Shown here: piece after piece, positions 25,780 to 38,677 of the stretch
Numbering within the stretch: position 1 is the stretch's first letter
Layout of the letters: each line of letters begins with the position of its first letter
Assembly: GCF_910592395.1 (NCBI RefSeq)
Contig: NC_088322.1
Span: 14,381,431 to 14,445,430, forward strand
DNA length: 64,000 bases
Direction: 5' to 3'
Source of the DNA: Lineus longissimus
Taxonomy: Eukaryota; Nemertea; Pilidiophora; Heteronemertea; Lineidae
The notes under the pieces: generated by a model
What the model was told of the DNA's origin: nothing
Databases searched by the model: none
Seen by the model: only the letters and a program-made list of their open reading frames with translations
Translations under genes and position numbers: made by a program

Positions 25780-28700
25780 CTTTGGCTTTGAGTTCTCATT
25801 GTCGTTGTTGATGAACAATGATGAAGAATAGATGTTTATCGTCATGTTACCCAATGGTGTAGAACAGTGGGAGCTTTAACAGCTAGTTCCGTATCCATTT
25901 ATACCAACTTTGTGGCAACAATCAACGCGCTTAAAACAAACACATTTGAAGTTATTTCGTCTTACATCACCGGAATATTTTTAGACGTGGTATGTTGAAG
26001 GCATAATAATGCCAGAACCGGTATTTGCAGAGGAGCCACGCATTTTTCCACTGGCCATCATTCCAACTACTGCATACTTCATTGTTCATTTCTTAGTTTT
26101 ATCTGCTGGTTGCAACACGTTTGGAAAGGTGATGTGAAAAATAAAATAAAAACAACAAATGCCGTTTGAAAACTACTAGGAGATAAAGCCGCATACAAAA
26201 ACTACAACCACCCAACTGTGAGGTAGACATACCAATAGTTTTGTTGTTGCTACTATATACAGCTGACATCTCACATTGCTAAATACCTACACCTTCATTG
26301 GTGTAGGTAGGATCAGTGCTACTGATATTCTTTCTGCAAATTTCATAACTCAGTAACGATTAACAGTTGTTTCTTTCTTCACCTATTGATGAGCAAGTTC
26401 TAGTAACCAAGAAGAAGAGCATTTTGTCCATTCCAGATATAGCATTTGTACAATTGTGTAGATATTTGTATGGTTGCATCTATAAGCTTAAGTTGGACGG
26501 ATGGCTGCATAAGAGTGTGCATGTTGAGGAATCTAACCGAGGTGTAATGAAATGTTGTAAATGCAGCCTTGGCCTTAGCGCTTATCATGGGTATTTTATC
26601 GTAAGACATATTGATGTAGACTACCGTCTAGTTTATGAACAAAATCAAGGAAATTCTTATACATATAACCAATTGAAGGTGGGGAGGTTCTACTTGCCAT
26701 GTCTATCAACTGCTTCATCGTGACCCTATATGTGAAACTTTAGTCCAATCCAAAAACGCTATCTTCATGTTTTGATATGAGATCTATGACATCGATGAAC
26801 AGTTCCATTGTTGCTCTAATAATAACTCACGAACTTTGAGGTTAGACTTCTATACGTCGAGTAAAACCAGACAGAATGTTTAGTTTAAAAACCTGTTCTA
26901 ACAGAGAATTCTTGAGGTTTTTTGGTGCAAGTCAGATGCTTACTTCGTCGTGGTAACGGTCTACGACTTCGTTATGTTCGTCGTATGCACATAAGCCAAT
27001 TTGAAGGTTGATGTGCAGGCCTTTGGAGTATCAGTGAAACGTTTGTCGCGTCATTTAAATTATTAAATCGAATCTTTCACTACTCAGAGATGAAGTCGAA
27101 GTTGAAGTCGATGTCTTGACCCGTCATGGCTGAGTTACAGTGACATATCCAGAAATGCATTGGTTGAGTTTAATTATTTCTGCTTGGTCCCGTTTACACT
27201 ATACCCAGTTAAAGTCAAGGCTCCGTTAGGTATTGAGAATAAAGATGTTCAAAACTATCACACTTTAATAATAACTTTAATAATTGGCTTTCTTCGACTT
27301 GGCCATAAAGTCTCAATTTCTATGACAACATACTTTAGTAATGTCGGAAAATCTATTCGGCCTTATGACAGGAAAATTTTGCGACGGATCTACCCTGGGA
27401 TTTAAAATCTGCATGATCCATTAAAAAATAGGCTTACATCACGATACACTTGAAAATGCTGATGCCGGCTCTATAGCAACGCTGTTCAGACAACATTCTT
27501 TGGAAGATTTTAACTTTTTTTTCAGTGTCTGTTTAGGAACGCCAACAGTATGTTACTAAAAGCTTGTCCTTACTTCAAACCTTTAGTATCAGGTTCGCAT
27601 TGCAAGGTATTGCATGTATTTGGAGCTGTTACTCTGCTGAGACACCATTCTTTCGAAAGTTCATTTATCTTTCATAGCGGATCGAGTTGCAAATAAGATT
27701 TCCATGTTGGAGAAATAGCTACATTATAGCAAATCATTTCCCAACGCGTTAATTCTTTACAAAATTTATATAACCTTTTAGCATCCATTTTACTTGCAAA
27801 TCACCTGGGATGATTCTCTTTACTACTAAATAGAGAGGATTATCTTCAAGCATCACATTTCTGTGGACAAAATGCAAAGAGATTTATAGAATGTTGGACT
27901 CTACACGCTTAGGTGAACTTATACGTTTTGCGATCAATTTTTCATGACCTTACAAATTGCTCGCATATAATGCAAAAATCATAAAGGAGATTACCATATT
28001 ACGAGACAAGATAAACAATGAGAATTACATTTTTTCTGCATGGCATGCACTATCACTTGTAAGCAGTCACTCTAAGCCTTATTGGAGCATCAATTTTTCT
28101 GGACCATACAAATCGCTCACGTTACCTTTATTCAGACATATAGGGCTATAATCGAGTCTTGGATTGTAAGATGTTGCAGGGAGTTCTAGTCTAGAGATGT
28201 TGATGGAGGGTCGTGTTACGCCATGGGATTCAAGCTGTGCTGCGATAAATGGATATATAACCAAAGGGCGAATATCTAACGTGGCAAAGCATAGTATTTC
28301 TTAGTTATTTCCTACCATAAGGGTTACTGCATTATCTTTCTTTTACAGTATTGACATTAGGGTTACTTTACCTTATGCATAATGATTAGCTTGTGACAGC
28401 ATTAGCAGGAGTCACATTATACCGGTAGAGGATCGATAGCGTTTAGCAACAAAAAGCCATACAGACTTTCAAGTTACTTTCTGTCCTATGGAGTGATGCC
28501 GTACAGTCTCTTCTTAACTCGGATAAAGTGGGCGTCTGTTGTTTCTGTGACATAAACTGATTGAATTGTAACAACAATTCCGGTACTGCTACTACATACA
28601 TAGGAGATTAAGGGAGGATCGGAGTCCTGCATGACACGCAGCCATTTTATATCTACTTATCAATACTGACATTTTTCCAACAGTGTTCAGACAGACATGG

Positions 28701-29160
28701 AAAACTATATCACAGTTGGAGGAACTTCATGTAGTTTTTGGACGGGGGTGATTTTTCACTTCTGTGATATATAGAATTATTACTGTGATCTTAGGATTAT
28801 GAATACGTTTTATCATCAGCCTAATTTCCATGTTGGTTAATATCAATATAAACAATCGCTTTTAATCACAACGCAAACACTGTGATATTTCTTGAGGGTA
28901 GGTCAAAATAGCATAAACTGTGCAAGCATTAAATAGACCTGTGAGACGTTGGAAATATTTAGATATTTGAACAAGGCAAACAAATAATGTCTTTGCCATG
29001 CCTGCGATTCAAGCAACAACTATTAAGAGTTGATAGATACTATCGACTTCATGTGGATTAGGCCTCCCCTTTGAACGCTCGTGAAACCACACACTACAAT
29101 TTTGAATTCTGGAATAAAACTGGATTCTGACAATTTCATACTAAGGGTTTGCTAACTAAT
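25780..29160. other. No gene seen; one perfect short foldback
   Basis: TACCTACACC at 26284-26293 and GGTGTAGGTA at 26300-26309 form a perfect 10-bp inverted repeat with a 6-base loop. The 118-codon + strand ORF at 26367-26723 has no domain I can name and is left uncalled. A string near 26946-26975 (GTCGTGGTAACGGTCTACG...) is related to one at 31278-31302, so both are probably pieces of one old repeat. Confidence 0.4.
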
Positions 29161-29164
29161 CCTA

Positions 29165-29233
29165 ATGGCTACCCATGCTGGACATGGAGCAAGCTCGGCT
29201 GGAGGAGGTGATCTCTCGGAAAAGGAGATTGAG
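29165..29233 (+). CDS. Candidate alternative first coding exon A
   Basis: A GC-richer island ends in a perfect donor, GAG|GTAAGTC at 29233|29234. Two frames are open. One starts at ATG 29165 and gives 23 residues beginning MATHAGHGASSAGGG and ending SEKEIE in phase 0. The other starts at ATG 29175 (next ATG 29184, in better Kozak context) and gives MLDMEQARLEEVISRKRRL in phase 2. The second has 13 of 18 codons ending in G or C against 8 of 22 for the first, and a helical charged look, so codon use favours it. Phase agreement with the 38678 and 57079 exons favours the first. In-frame stops lie just upstream of both, which suits a first exon. No family is recognised. Confidence 0.5.
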
Positions 29234-30590
29234 GTAAGTCGAGAAGTCAGCAATTTGTTCCTCAAAGCAAACCTTGAAATAAGCACTGAGCGGCAGACTT
29301 AATTCATTTTGAAGTGGCTCTTGAAATAGAATGATTTTGATTGAAAGTGATTGTTTCTGTCCCCAAAACTGGCGATCCATAGGATTCATGTTGTTACTTG
29401 TCATGGTTCACATTTCAATTTTTAGTAAGTTCGTTAACTTACTCGAGCTTGAAAACATGACACGACATGAGGGTGAATGTGACATCGTAAATCGTATGTA
29501 CCCATCTCTTTGGAAATGACTTGTAGTACACCAGACTATGAAAAACACCGTGCTGTTCAATCAAAGCAACTCTAACTATGTTGGTGTTGTGTTCTGTTAA
29601 ACATAGTTCGCAAGACGTACTGCATCTCTGTGATAATGTTGATGGTCTCGCATTCATAAAAGTGCTGGTTAGTTGCAGCAGTTCCAAATAGATGGAAATG
29701 ATGTTGCAGACGTTGTGAGCGAGCACGCATATTGATTTTCGATCTACTTGCTACCCTTGTCTGACATGTTTGGTAAAAGCTGTTCTGCACAGCCGCTATA
29801 GTTCATTGTGAAATATGTAGATGGATCTTCTGAAGGCAGCAAGGCGGCTCTCTGCCAAATATAGAAATTTGTTCTGCGTGGAATTTAAACTATCATAGTG
29901 CTGGTACATATACTGGTAGTTTATCAATGTGAAAACGTTTGTCTGTTCAGTTGAATGAAGTTATTATTAGAGGACTTTAAGCCACTCTCAAATTTGAAGT
30001 CGGAGTGGTCATATTAATGCGCGAGATGAATATGCGGTCGTGATTGGGACTTAAGATACTGCACTTTCGCTACCAGGAATAATAAAGGCAACACTCTCTG
30101 ACAAGTTCTACAATCAAAACTGCGTTTGTCAGGATCCTAGCCTGTTCCCATATTTTGATTCATATCAAATTGGCTCAGTAATTTCAGTCAATGGACACTA
30201 CCACTGAATTGCGACAATGCAAGACGCAGTGCTTTGTTCTTCCTTGCCCCTCTCTACCCAAATAAAGCATGCCTGCAATCTCCTTTTATTACCTCTTCAA
30301 ACATGTCAAAGTATATTGCATACTGTTCTTCATTGGAACTAATGATGTTGTTTAGCTCATGAGTCGTGAAATGACACCTCGGTAAATTTACATATATCAT
30401 TAAATTCTTGTTTTGTTGCTCCCTTGTGAACAATGTATAATCATATCTCACCTGAAATGGAACATTTATGAGCATGATATGTTTCTGAAGGCTGTTAAAT
30501 GTTAACCCATCTGGGGTAATACGAATAATATTCCAAATTCATAGAGCAGACGAGCTGCATGTATGCAGCACTCAAGACTGCGGGCAGCCT
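29234..30590. other. Intron sequence after exon A; no gene seen
   Basis: Reading frames on both strands are below 100 codons and show no domains. No repeat was recognised until the SINE at 30590. Confidence 0.4.
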
Positions 30591-30727
30591 CATTTGGTCA
30601 TCTCTGATGCCTGGTACCAATCATGCAGTTCCTTGCTCAATGACACAAAGATGATCCTTCCGGGAGTTGAACCCATGATATCCTGATTATGAGTCTGGCG
30701 CTCTAACCACTTTGCCACTGTACTCCC
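30590..30727 (-). repeat. tRNA-derived SINE with tRNA-Met-like head (minus strand)
   Basis: On the minus strand the element begins GGGAGTA (complement of 30721-30727). It has a good A box, AGTGGCAAAGTGGTTAG (complement of 30703-30719), an anticodon loop CTCATAA carrying CAT (complement of 30689-30691), and a B box GGTTCAACTCC (complement of 30663-30673). The 3' acceptor strand does not pair with GGGAGTA. Instead the sequence runs on as CTTTGTGTCATTGAGCAAGG, like the CCTTGGGCAAGG-type core found in many animal SINEs. It is thus a SINE and not a tRNA gene. Confidence 0.65.
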
Positions 30728-31273
30728 TTTATGAGAGCTCGTTGATATTTTTTTTCAGATATAAAAATGAAGTTACCCCGTTTAATTTGCCCCTGTGTAG
30801 TGTTACAGGGATAAATGCGTCTAGCACTTGTGGTCGAACAACCCTCATGTTGTATACTATTTTAATAGGACGCTGGTGGTTTAATTTACCAGTGCTTTTA
30901 TGTTGCATGATCAGGCCGAGACATGCTAGCCACACATTTACCCCAAAAAGAGTTATGGTATACTTTATTGCTTGCTATTACTTGACCATTCCCTGAATTA
31001 GCAGGTTAGCCGGCGCCCATTTGCTTATTAGTCAATATGCAAGCCCAGCTACCAACTGCTCCTATCACGATGTTGTCGTCACAGAGGTTGCGTATCATTT
31101 ACGACTCCCTCTCCAACTTCAAATTTGAGAGTGAATCTCTGACCTCTTGGGTCAACTTCGATTCAACTGAGCTGACAAACTTGTTTAGATTAATGAACTA
31201 CACGTTTCAGCAACAAAATGTTTTGAATTCAGAACCGGACCTGTGCATAAGGGGGAAATTATGAAGTAATATT

Positions 31274-31302
31274 CGAAGTCGTGGTGATGGCCTACGACTT
31301 CG
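31274..31302. repeat. Perfect 9-bp inverted repeat CGAAGTCGT/ACGACTTCG
   Basis: CGAAGTCGT at 31274-31282 and ACGACTTCG at 31294-31302 are exact reverse complements around an 11-base loop. A partly matching copy lies near 26946-26975, about 4.3 kb to the left, so this is probably a shared repeat and not a site specific to this place. Confidence 0.6.
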
Positions 31303-31684
31303 ATAACGATATCGTTCTTTCTGTCTTCTGCACAGTTCCAATTTGGAATCAAAAATAGTATTGTAGAGATGCAGGTGGAACATAACAAAAATATGAACAC
31401 TTTTGTTCTCCAAATTGAAGCAAATATATCAATGGATGACTCTAATTCAACATCAGATATGTTCGATGTCGCTGTTGGAGTCGGCAGGGGGCGCAACCTT
31501 TCCAATTTAAAGGCAACCACTTGACAGATATTCCATGTTAAAACCCTTATGATCCTCTAAGCACACTTGTGAAACAAGTATCCTCAAGGTAGGGGAACGG
31601 TTGGTATGTTGTCCAATGATCTAGTAAATGATCAAATGTTTGTTGGACTGTAGTCGAAATCGTTCAAGGTTTTCTGCTGAAAAT

Positions 31685-31778
31685 ATGTTATTCATGTTTC
31701 TTATGTTTTTATACCTTTATGTTTTTTAGGTAAGTGTTTTATGAAGATCTGATGATTTCCGACATGAAGATTGTGAGG
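31685..31778 (+). other. Recursive splice site with short recursive-splice exon
   Basis: A U-rich tract ending TTATGTTTTTTAG joins GTAAGTGTT directly at 31729|31730. A second donor, TGTGAG|GTAGGG, lies at 31777|31778, defining a 48-base recursive-splice exon with in-frame stops in some frames. In known recursive splicing such an exon is first recognised and then normally removed, because the restored GTAAGT outcompetes the downstream donor. This site lies 10,315 bases after the site at 21414. Confidence 0.75.
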
Positions 31779-32237
31779 TAGGGTGTATAAAATGTCTACC
31801 CTATGACCCATTATATTCACTTGCTCTCAGAAGATGAGCCGAAACCAAGCGCCTTTTTCTTCTTCTTCCTTTTCCTCAGCATCCCTCCGCACTTAGAGGT
31901 GAATTTCTCCAGGGAGTATTCTTCCTCTATGGTGGGATGTGTGTTTTTATGTGCCAATACGGTTAGGCGTTGGCCCTTAAGCTCTGCCTTGGTCAAGAAG
32001 TCAGACTACTCAATCCTTTCTACAATGTCTTTGATACTATGCTTCCCAGAATGAAAACGGTACTGGCATTTTGTAACAGAATAGCTAAGGGTGAATAAAA
32101 ATCTGAGCTTCTGATGAATTACTATAGCTTACATATAAGAAAAAGCTTCCTATTAGAAGGCCCTCAATCATGTTGCTTCTCAGAAGAGTATTATCACCCA
32201 GTAACGAATCATAGGGCCGGCATTGTGTGATTTTTAG

Positions 32238-32260
32238 GAGTGGTTTATAGTGACAAAACA
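32238..32260 (+). other. Possible 23-base microexon
   Basis: GTGATTTTTAG precedes this segment and GTAAGTCTG follows it at 32261, so it is bounded like an exon. It has an open frame (EWFIVTK). The polypyrimidine tract is short and no conservation can be tested here, so this is a weak call. Confidence 0.18.
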
Positions 32261-32261
32261 G

Positions 32262-34423
32262 TAAGTCTGTCTGGGATAAATCTAAGCAGTATTTTTGCTG
32301 GTGTGATGGATCGACATGTTTTATCTCCGCACCCAGATTGATACAGTGCTTAGAGGGAATAATAAATTGCCTGAAGCACGATTCTTTGATATGGATCTTA
32401 ACCCTTTAAATCCCATTTTTCACCAAAATAAACCCCTTTGGGACATTGTCATCAGCTTTCATCGTAATTGCGTTTACTGCTATTTCTTATTTCTCATCCA
32501 TTGCTGAGGAGTTTACGAAGTGAACGAATAGTCTTCCTTCTGTAGCTCCGTTTACTTTTTACGCACCCCAAACTTCTATTCGTCACTTTCGTCAACTGGA
32601 CCAACTGTCGCACTGTACTGAAAATTCTATAGGAATAATGTAAACCATCATCAGTATTAGATACAACTCGACACTATCCATCATTTCCGAAACTGCTGAC
32701 GTGCCTCAGCAGCACGATGCTGGCAGTTAATGCTTACATCTAATCAGAATCTGTAAGCTTAGTTGTTGCTCTGACCTTACCCAAGCCCCGTCGGGATGTG
32801 ACTGCTTACCTCGAATCCTTAAAATTGTTCAATCGTTATAGTTTTTAATGGCTTTTGTGTGCTGAGATTCTCATGGATCGGTTGAATTCTGACGATTTCG
32901 TTAAAGAAAATATGTTTAACGGATAAGTTTGTCTGCTTTGGAAATATTCAGTGTCACTCCTATTCGTGTTGCAGGAATACCTTTTCATTCTTACGGTTGA
33001 TATCATTATTTCCATGAGGTTGACGGGGTCCACATTTTGTTCAATTCATTATCATCACCCTCTTCATTTATCAAACTGCTGAAGTGCCCCGGCAGCATGT
33101 GGCTGATAGGTTATGGTTAGAGCTGCTCATAGCGTGCAGTTGCTTCTCCCTGATATGAAACAGTATCGTTGGGATATTGGGAGAGCAGTACCGGAAATCA
33201 CGGAAAAGAATAATTGCGGTGGAAAGGCTCATTCATTGGAATTACTGCTTCATGAACTGATAATCACTTTTATGTTGATTTTTTGGGGATTAGAGTGGAT
33301 GTGTGTTGATGCTCACTGCCATTTGTGGTTACTGTATTCTGATTGAGACGGATTCTTTGCAAAATAATGTCTTAATGGATTATGGCTACTGTTCTTGAAT
33401 TCGTTCTTAACTAAGAATCTCAATTGAATTTTCGACCGGTGCACTATGGAAACGTGTGTCTACGTTAGAGGTCTAGCGGTATGAAGGCTCAGTAATGAAG
33501 GATGGGGACCAATTTCACCAGTGGTAAAAAGTATGGAAGAGAATCAGACTCATTTGCTAATGCTTCCATGCTATGAAACGAAATCCTCTCGATAAGTAAT
33601 TGGTCGGTGATGAAATGTGGAGGCATAGGCTACCTGGGATTCTGGGCCTGGGTTCACGAGAATTTACTCTGCGATGTTTTTACCACTTGTTCAGGCTGTG
33701 TTTACAACTTCCAGGTGAAGTTTCTGGTCAATTGAGACCATTTTTGAGGCTCTTCTGAAGGCTTTGGCAACTTCTTTTTTGGTGTTGATTCTGAGTTTCA
33801 GGTAGATTTCTACCATGTCAGAGGCACTTCTGATGGCTTTGGCATTTTTTTTATTTGGGACACTGACTGACCTTTCAATTCAGACAACTTCTTTAATTCG
33901 CCAACAATCTGCTTCTTGGTTCACCTTATTCTTTTTTCTTTTTCTCCAACAGTACTTCAATAAACATGCCCGAAGCATTTATTCCTTTTGCTCCATCTTT
34001 TCTCTTCACAACATAGACAACTCTTGCCTGGGTTATTGGGGAAACGACTTGTTTTTGTTGATCTACAAATCTTCGAAAATGTTCATCTGATCTTGAAATA
34101 TGTAACGATGTGTTAGTTTTCACAAAATCAATTTTAAGTCACCATTTCGTTTCAAATGGACCCACCATTCCTCGTCCTGTTCTATTGACAGCCATTCTCT
34201 ATCGTCTGATGTACTCTTTGGTATTCTACTTTTTCACTTCTATACAGTAAGTAATACTTAAATGGAGGACTCCAGACAGTCTGTTCGGTCATGTTCTTCG
34301 CAAATCATATTCAAAATCAAAGTAGCATAGCTTGGTATCTGCAGATTCACCTAGGAAAGCTTTCTACCACTTGTAGAGGTTGTAATAGCCAAACAGTTAC
34401 ATTGACGGATGATAGATTGATTA
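32262..34423. other. No gene; two diverged direct-repeat pairs
   Basis: AACTGCTGACGTGCC...GGCAGTTA near 32693 recurs as AACTGCTGAAGTGCC...GGCTGATA near 33075, about 381 bases apart. A 75-bp tandem pair starts at GAGGC 33746 and GAGGC 33821, each followed by CTTCTGA and GGCTTTGGCA. Just before each lies a pyrimidine-rich AG|GT (33714|33715 and 33801|33802), but the following GTGAAG and GTAGAT are weak donors. Confidence 0.45.
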
Positions 34424-34639
34424 CTAGTCAAATTTAACTTTAGAAGTGCTTCCATCGGTTGGAGAATTATGTGAACCAGCCTTCTTTGCAAGTCGATTTT
34501 TTCTGGGTGCTGATTTGTTCTTTAGATTAATTAAAGGTCCAAATAACTGCGATACACGTGTCAGACACATGAGAGCTTCGTGTAGATATCGGTCTACATT
34601 CACAGCTTCATATTCAGAAATTGACGTACGTAGACCCAC
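34424..34639 (-). CDS. Weak coding-like ORF (minus strand)
   Basis: A minus-strand frame of 71 codons runs from ATG 34637-34639 to a TAG. It has a plausible protein look, with SEYEAVNVDRYLHEALMCL and a basic tail with APRKNRLAKK. A + strand ORF of 117 codons covers the same bases, so at most one is real. No family, polyadenylation signal or clear splice structure supports it. It is listed only so that it can be tested. Confidence 0.12.
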   Translation of the reverse strand: MGLRTSISEYEAVNVDRYLHEALMCLTRVSQLFGPLINLKNKSAPRKNRLAKKAGSHNSPTDGSTSKVKFD

Positions 34640-37600
34640 AGTACATGTACTTAGTTGTGTATATAAATTTTGTTGTATTAGCCTTCTAAAAAACTACAAA
34701 TTCTTTTGTAAAATTACACATTTTAGCTGGACGATCTTTCTGTTGAATGTCTCTGTACTGCAGGGTTTTTTGTACTCGAAGATAAATCAAAATACATAAA
34801 TCAGAAAGCCATGAGAAAAAAACGTCGGGAAATTACTGGTGGAATCTGATCGGAAAGTAATGGTGTGAAAATATTTGGTCAAACCTATTGTGATGACTAT
34901 GTTTTCGGAATGGCCATAAATTCAGCTTTAGTGTCATACGATTGATCCATCGCACAATATGGCAGACATCATGCTATCTGATGTCAACGGTTTACTCTCG
35001 ATTGCTGATGTTGTATGTTGACGATAAGTTGGAATAATATTTGGGCAACCAGGGAGCACCTTTATAGTGTAGCACCAGGATTTAAATGATGGATGATGTT
35101 ATGCGCAGCTCATTTTAAGTTTTTAATGGAAGACAGTCTTTGAGAAGAGCAACAACGTTAAATGAAACATTCTCTGTTACCAACTGAATGCACATTGTAT
35201 GCATCACTGTATGTTGCAAGTGTGTCTGACAAGTAGCATAAACTACAAAGCATTTGGTTTTTCTAACCACATTTCAAATGCGTTCATTGACAGTAAGTTT
35301 GCCAACTCTTGTGAGCATCATGCGAGTTCAAATACAGTTTACACGTATTTGCTTTACTTGAAATGTAAGTGGTCGATTTGGCCAGGATAGTGTACTCATT
35401 TTGTTGCTCCCAGGTAAAATCCATAGGTTGGATTGCTCATTTGATTCTCCCATGCTGCTTCTCTATAAACAGCCAGGGATCTGTGATTTGTACTTAACGT
35501 CTATTATATTGTTGCTGTTTTGATATTTTGGAGTTATTTTCTAGATCCGAGTCCAATTTTAGGTCTGATCCCGTTGTGGTCGCTGTCGGTAAAGTGCGAT
35601 CACTTCAGGGGTTTTTGGCAAGACAAATGTCCCGCTAAAGTAGTGATATTGTAGTCATCAGACACCAACTGCACCAGCGGGTAATTTAATTTGCCGATAC
35701 ATTTGGTGGCAATCAAAGTTTTGCTGTGACGGGCAACCGACATAATGGAAGCAGGTGCTTATTCCCCAGTTGCTGATCCTTGGACGTCAAGGTTTCAGGA
35801 ATAAAGCCCATTTGGATACAGGCTCTGAAGTCCCTCATTTCCTACACATTCCTCTCATCGCTCTGTCATGTCCTGCACATTATAGTCTTGCACATGATAA
35901 TATTCGCCACGACAGGAAGAGTAAATCCTCATTGAGTTATGATTCTGATCGGTGGGAGATAGATTCATTGATGATGAGATAGGTTCCGACGGAGATTGGT
36001 TTATCATATGATTGAGTCGTGGGACATCAGGTGGCGCCATTCAATTCAATTACACAGTAATCGGGCTTTTAGCTCTCGACAATTTGAGTTATGAGCGGTA
36101 ATGCCAAGTCTGATCAGTTTAATAGTTGTTCACCACACCCAATCAGATTGGCATTCCTTTCTCAAAATCATGCGGTTGGTGTGGAAGCCGCACATATGAG
36201 ATAAGTCAACTTTGAAGTGTTCTGAGACTTAAATACTTCATCATTGTGAATCTGCATATTGATGCACTAGTCAGTGTTATGCATCAACACAGTGTATATC
36301 AATAAGATTAAGTGCCTGGCCAAAGCAGATAATGAACATTGAAAACATATGATTTTCTTGGCATGTCACAGCAGTGCTGTTTCCAGCCCAACCTTTCACT
36401 AAACTGATAATTCGCCGATTTGCATTCTAAAGGTGTACTACTGAATTATCATCTGTGGCTGGTCAGTCTTATGTTCTATTAAGGCCAGAAAACATGCTTA
36501 GTAACCTGAAAAGGACACGAATTATTCATTACACATATCAAACACCTAGCATCATAATGGAAAACGTTCGTTTGCATCAGATGTGGAGCTAATGAATCTG
36601 CTTGTTAGTCATTCACATACGACTTGTTTGTGTATTACCCCTTCCTCTTGACGCTATGATAAATGACAATGTACACGAGGAGTGAAAGGGTCAAGGATTT
36701 CTCTTACACTGCTGCGACAAAGTTGTCAATATTACTAAGATAGCATCTAGCATAAAATCCTGCATATCACGAATTTGAGAATATTCTGAATGGATTTATC
36801 ATAAATCTTTATCGGCTTCACTGCGTTAGTTAGCTTTACGTGACTTTCAGTAGCTACGCGACTTGATTTAGTATTTGCTTATGAAGATTTTTGTCAGTTT
36901 ACTGTTGAGAAATTCTTGGTTTACACTAAAAACGTAAATCAAAAAACATTAAGTAGAGATCCTCGGTAGAATGCGGAAAGTTTTTCTACTGATGATGTAA
37001 TTTTTGCTGGATCCGTTATCTGCCATCCCTACTAATCATGGTTTTGACAAAAGATTACTCCTTCCAGGTCGGAAATAAATATATTATGATTCTAAGATTC
37101 TTTCGGAACATCTCATTCAGTTTCTACACATCAGTACACTTTACATTCTTTAGAGGATTTTTGTAAGATTCTTAGTTGAGATGTTAACTATAAGAATATT
37201 TCAAGAATCTTGTGACGGAACACGAAACCCGATATGGAGATGTAATCTAATCTTCTTATCTGGATTTTCGACCAGGTTAACTCTGTAGTATCGGGTTCTC
37301 CTCAGTTGTGGAAGGCTGTTTGTGTTTTGTAATATCGCAAAAACATTACATCAGGGTCATTTGGAAATTCGTATGTCAGTTTGGCAACCATCTCATCCTC
37401 CTTTGACTTATCGGACTCTTTGCCTGTGTTGCACTCCATTGGCTCATCCTCTCGACATCGGTAATTCTCTTGCATGCTGCAGCGTACCCATTAATCATCC
37501 TTCTTTAGGAAAGGTAAATGCCATATTTGCATTGGACTAGTATGCTATCCATTAGTCGCCTGAAACCAGTATCATTACTCTCACTGATGGAATATGTCAT

Positions 37601-38670
37601 CTCCTTAATTTTTTTGCAATGTGATGATAACTGGATTTATATGTTGGGACCTGTTGTCATGTCTGTGACTTAACAAGATCTCTGTAACATCAATCCTATG
37701 GGAGGGCCTACTTTGTTCCTGGCTAATCACTAAATGTCATCTCAATTGATCCCTCCACATAGTTCTCCGAACATATAAATCATTGTCTCGTCGCCACTGT
37801 GACGAAATTGATTTCAAGTGCGAACATTGGGTCATGTTAATCAGTTGGTCACCAGCTCTTTCAGAATCTATCTGTTGAAGACTTGGAGTCGAGATTCGTC
37901 CGCATGGTCAGTCAGAAAGTTTGACGCTTTGAACTGACAGCTGAAACAACATTCAAGTTACCTTAAACTGAAAATAGAGTATATCTCTAAGGAGATGAAT
38001 TCGTCATCAGATAAATTGGAACGGCTGTTGTCGTGAAAACAACGAACAGGTGATTATTATTGACTGGCTTCAGTTAAACATTGCCACAGGATAGGAAATG
38101 TCTTTCTTGCAGGTGATTCCCGTTGATTCGTGTGGATTAAAATTTTTGCTCATTAGGAATTTATATGGAATGATATGGCTAGATGTTTTGTGCAAGATCA
38201 CGATTTCTGGTCAACTGTTGGCCATGCCTGGTATTGATCTACATTCGTTAGACGCTTTCGTGGATTCCTTTCCTAAACAAGTTATATATCGTGATGGTTA
38301 AATCATGACATGACAGTTAATGTAGGACCACCACAGGACGTCATTGGCCGGCTTAGGAAAAAACTATTTTCCATTTTATTAGCATCAAATGTGTTGTCGA
38401 ACAGGTGTCGATCTCGTAATCTTTCTTTAAGCGTTTGACAACAACATCAAATTCTAACATCTTGGAATGATACCTTTAATAAGACAAAGCACAAGAGGCT
38501 AAACACCGAATTGGCTGGATTTCACAATTTGGAGTTGGCACCTGAGGGACGTACAGTTCTAGCACTTTGTATGATGGTGATATAGCTAGGGCTGGTAAAT
38601 GACAAAAGGAAGCAAATATATTGATCTGTAATTCACACGGAAATTGTCTGTATACTTTCACAATACAAAA
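34640..38670. other. No gene seen
   Basis: AAGATTCTTA/CAAGAATCTT-type words occur around 37095-37215, as at 61.4-61.6 kb, suggesting a dispersed small repeat. A pyrimidine-rich CCCAG|GTAAAA near 35413 resembles a recursive site, but its donor is weak. No domain-bearing frame was seen. Confidence 0.4.
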
Positions 38671-38677
38671 TACGAAA

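Noticed and set aside
30655-30727. tRNA-Met gene
   Set aside because: A box, anticodon CAT and B box are present, but the acceptor stem does not close and the sequence runs into a SINE core.
35400-35420. Recursive-like site TTGCTCCCAG|GTAAAA
   Set aside because: The donor half is weak and the position does not fit the 10.4 kb spacing.
38100-38120. TTTCTTGCAG|GTGATT as a recursive site or acceptor of an exon
   Set aside because: GTGATT is not a usable donor, and the frame that follows has no coding pattern or donor.
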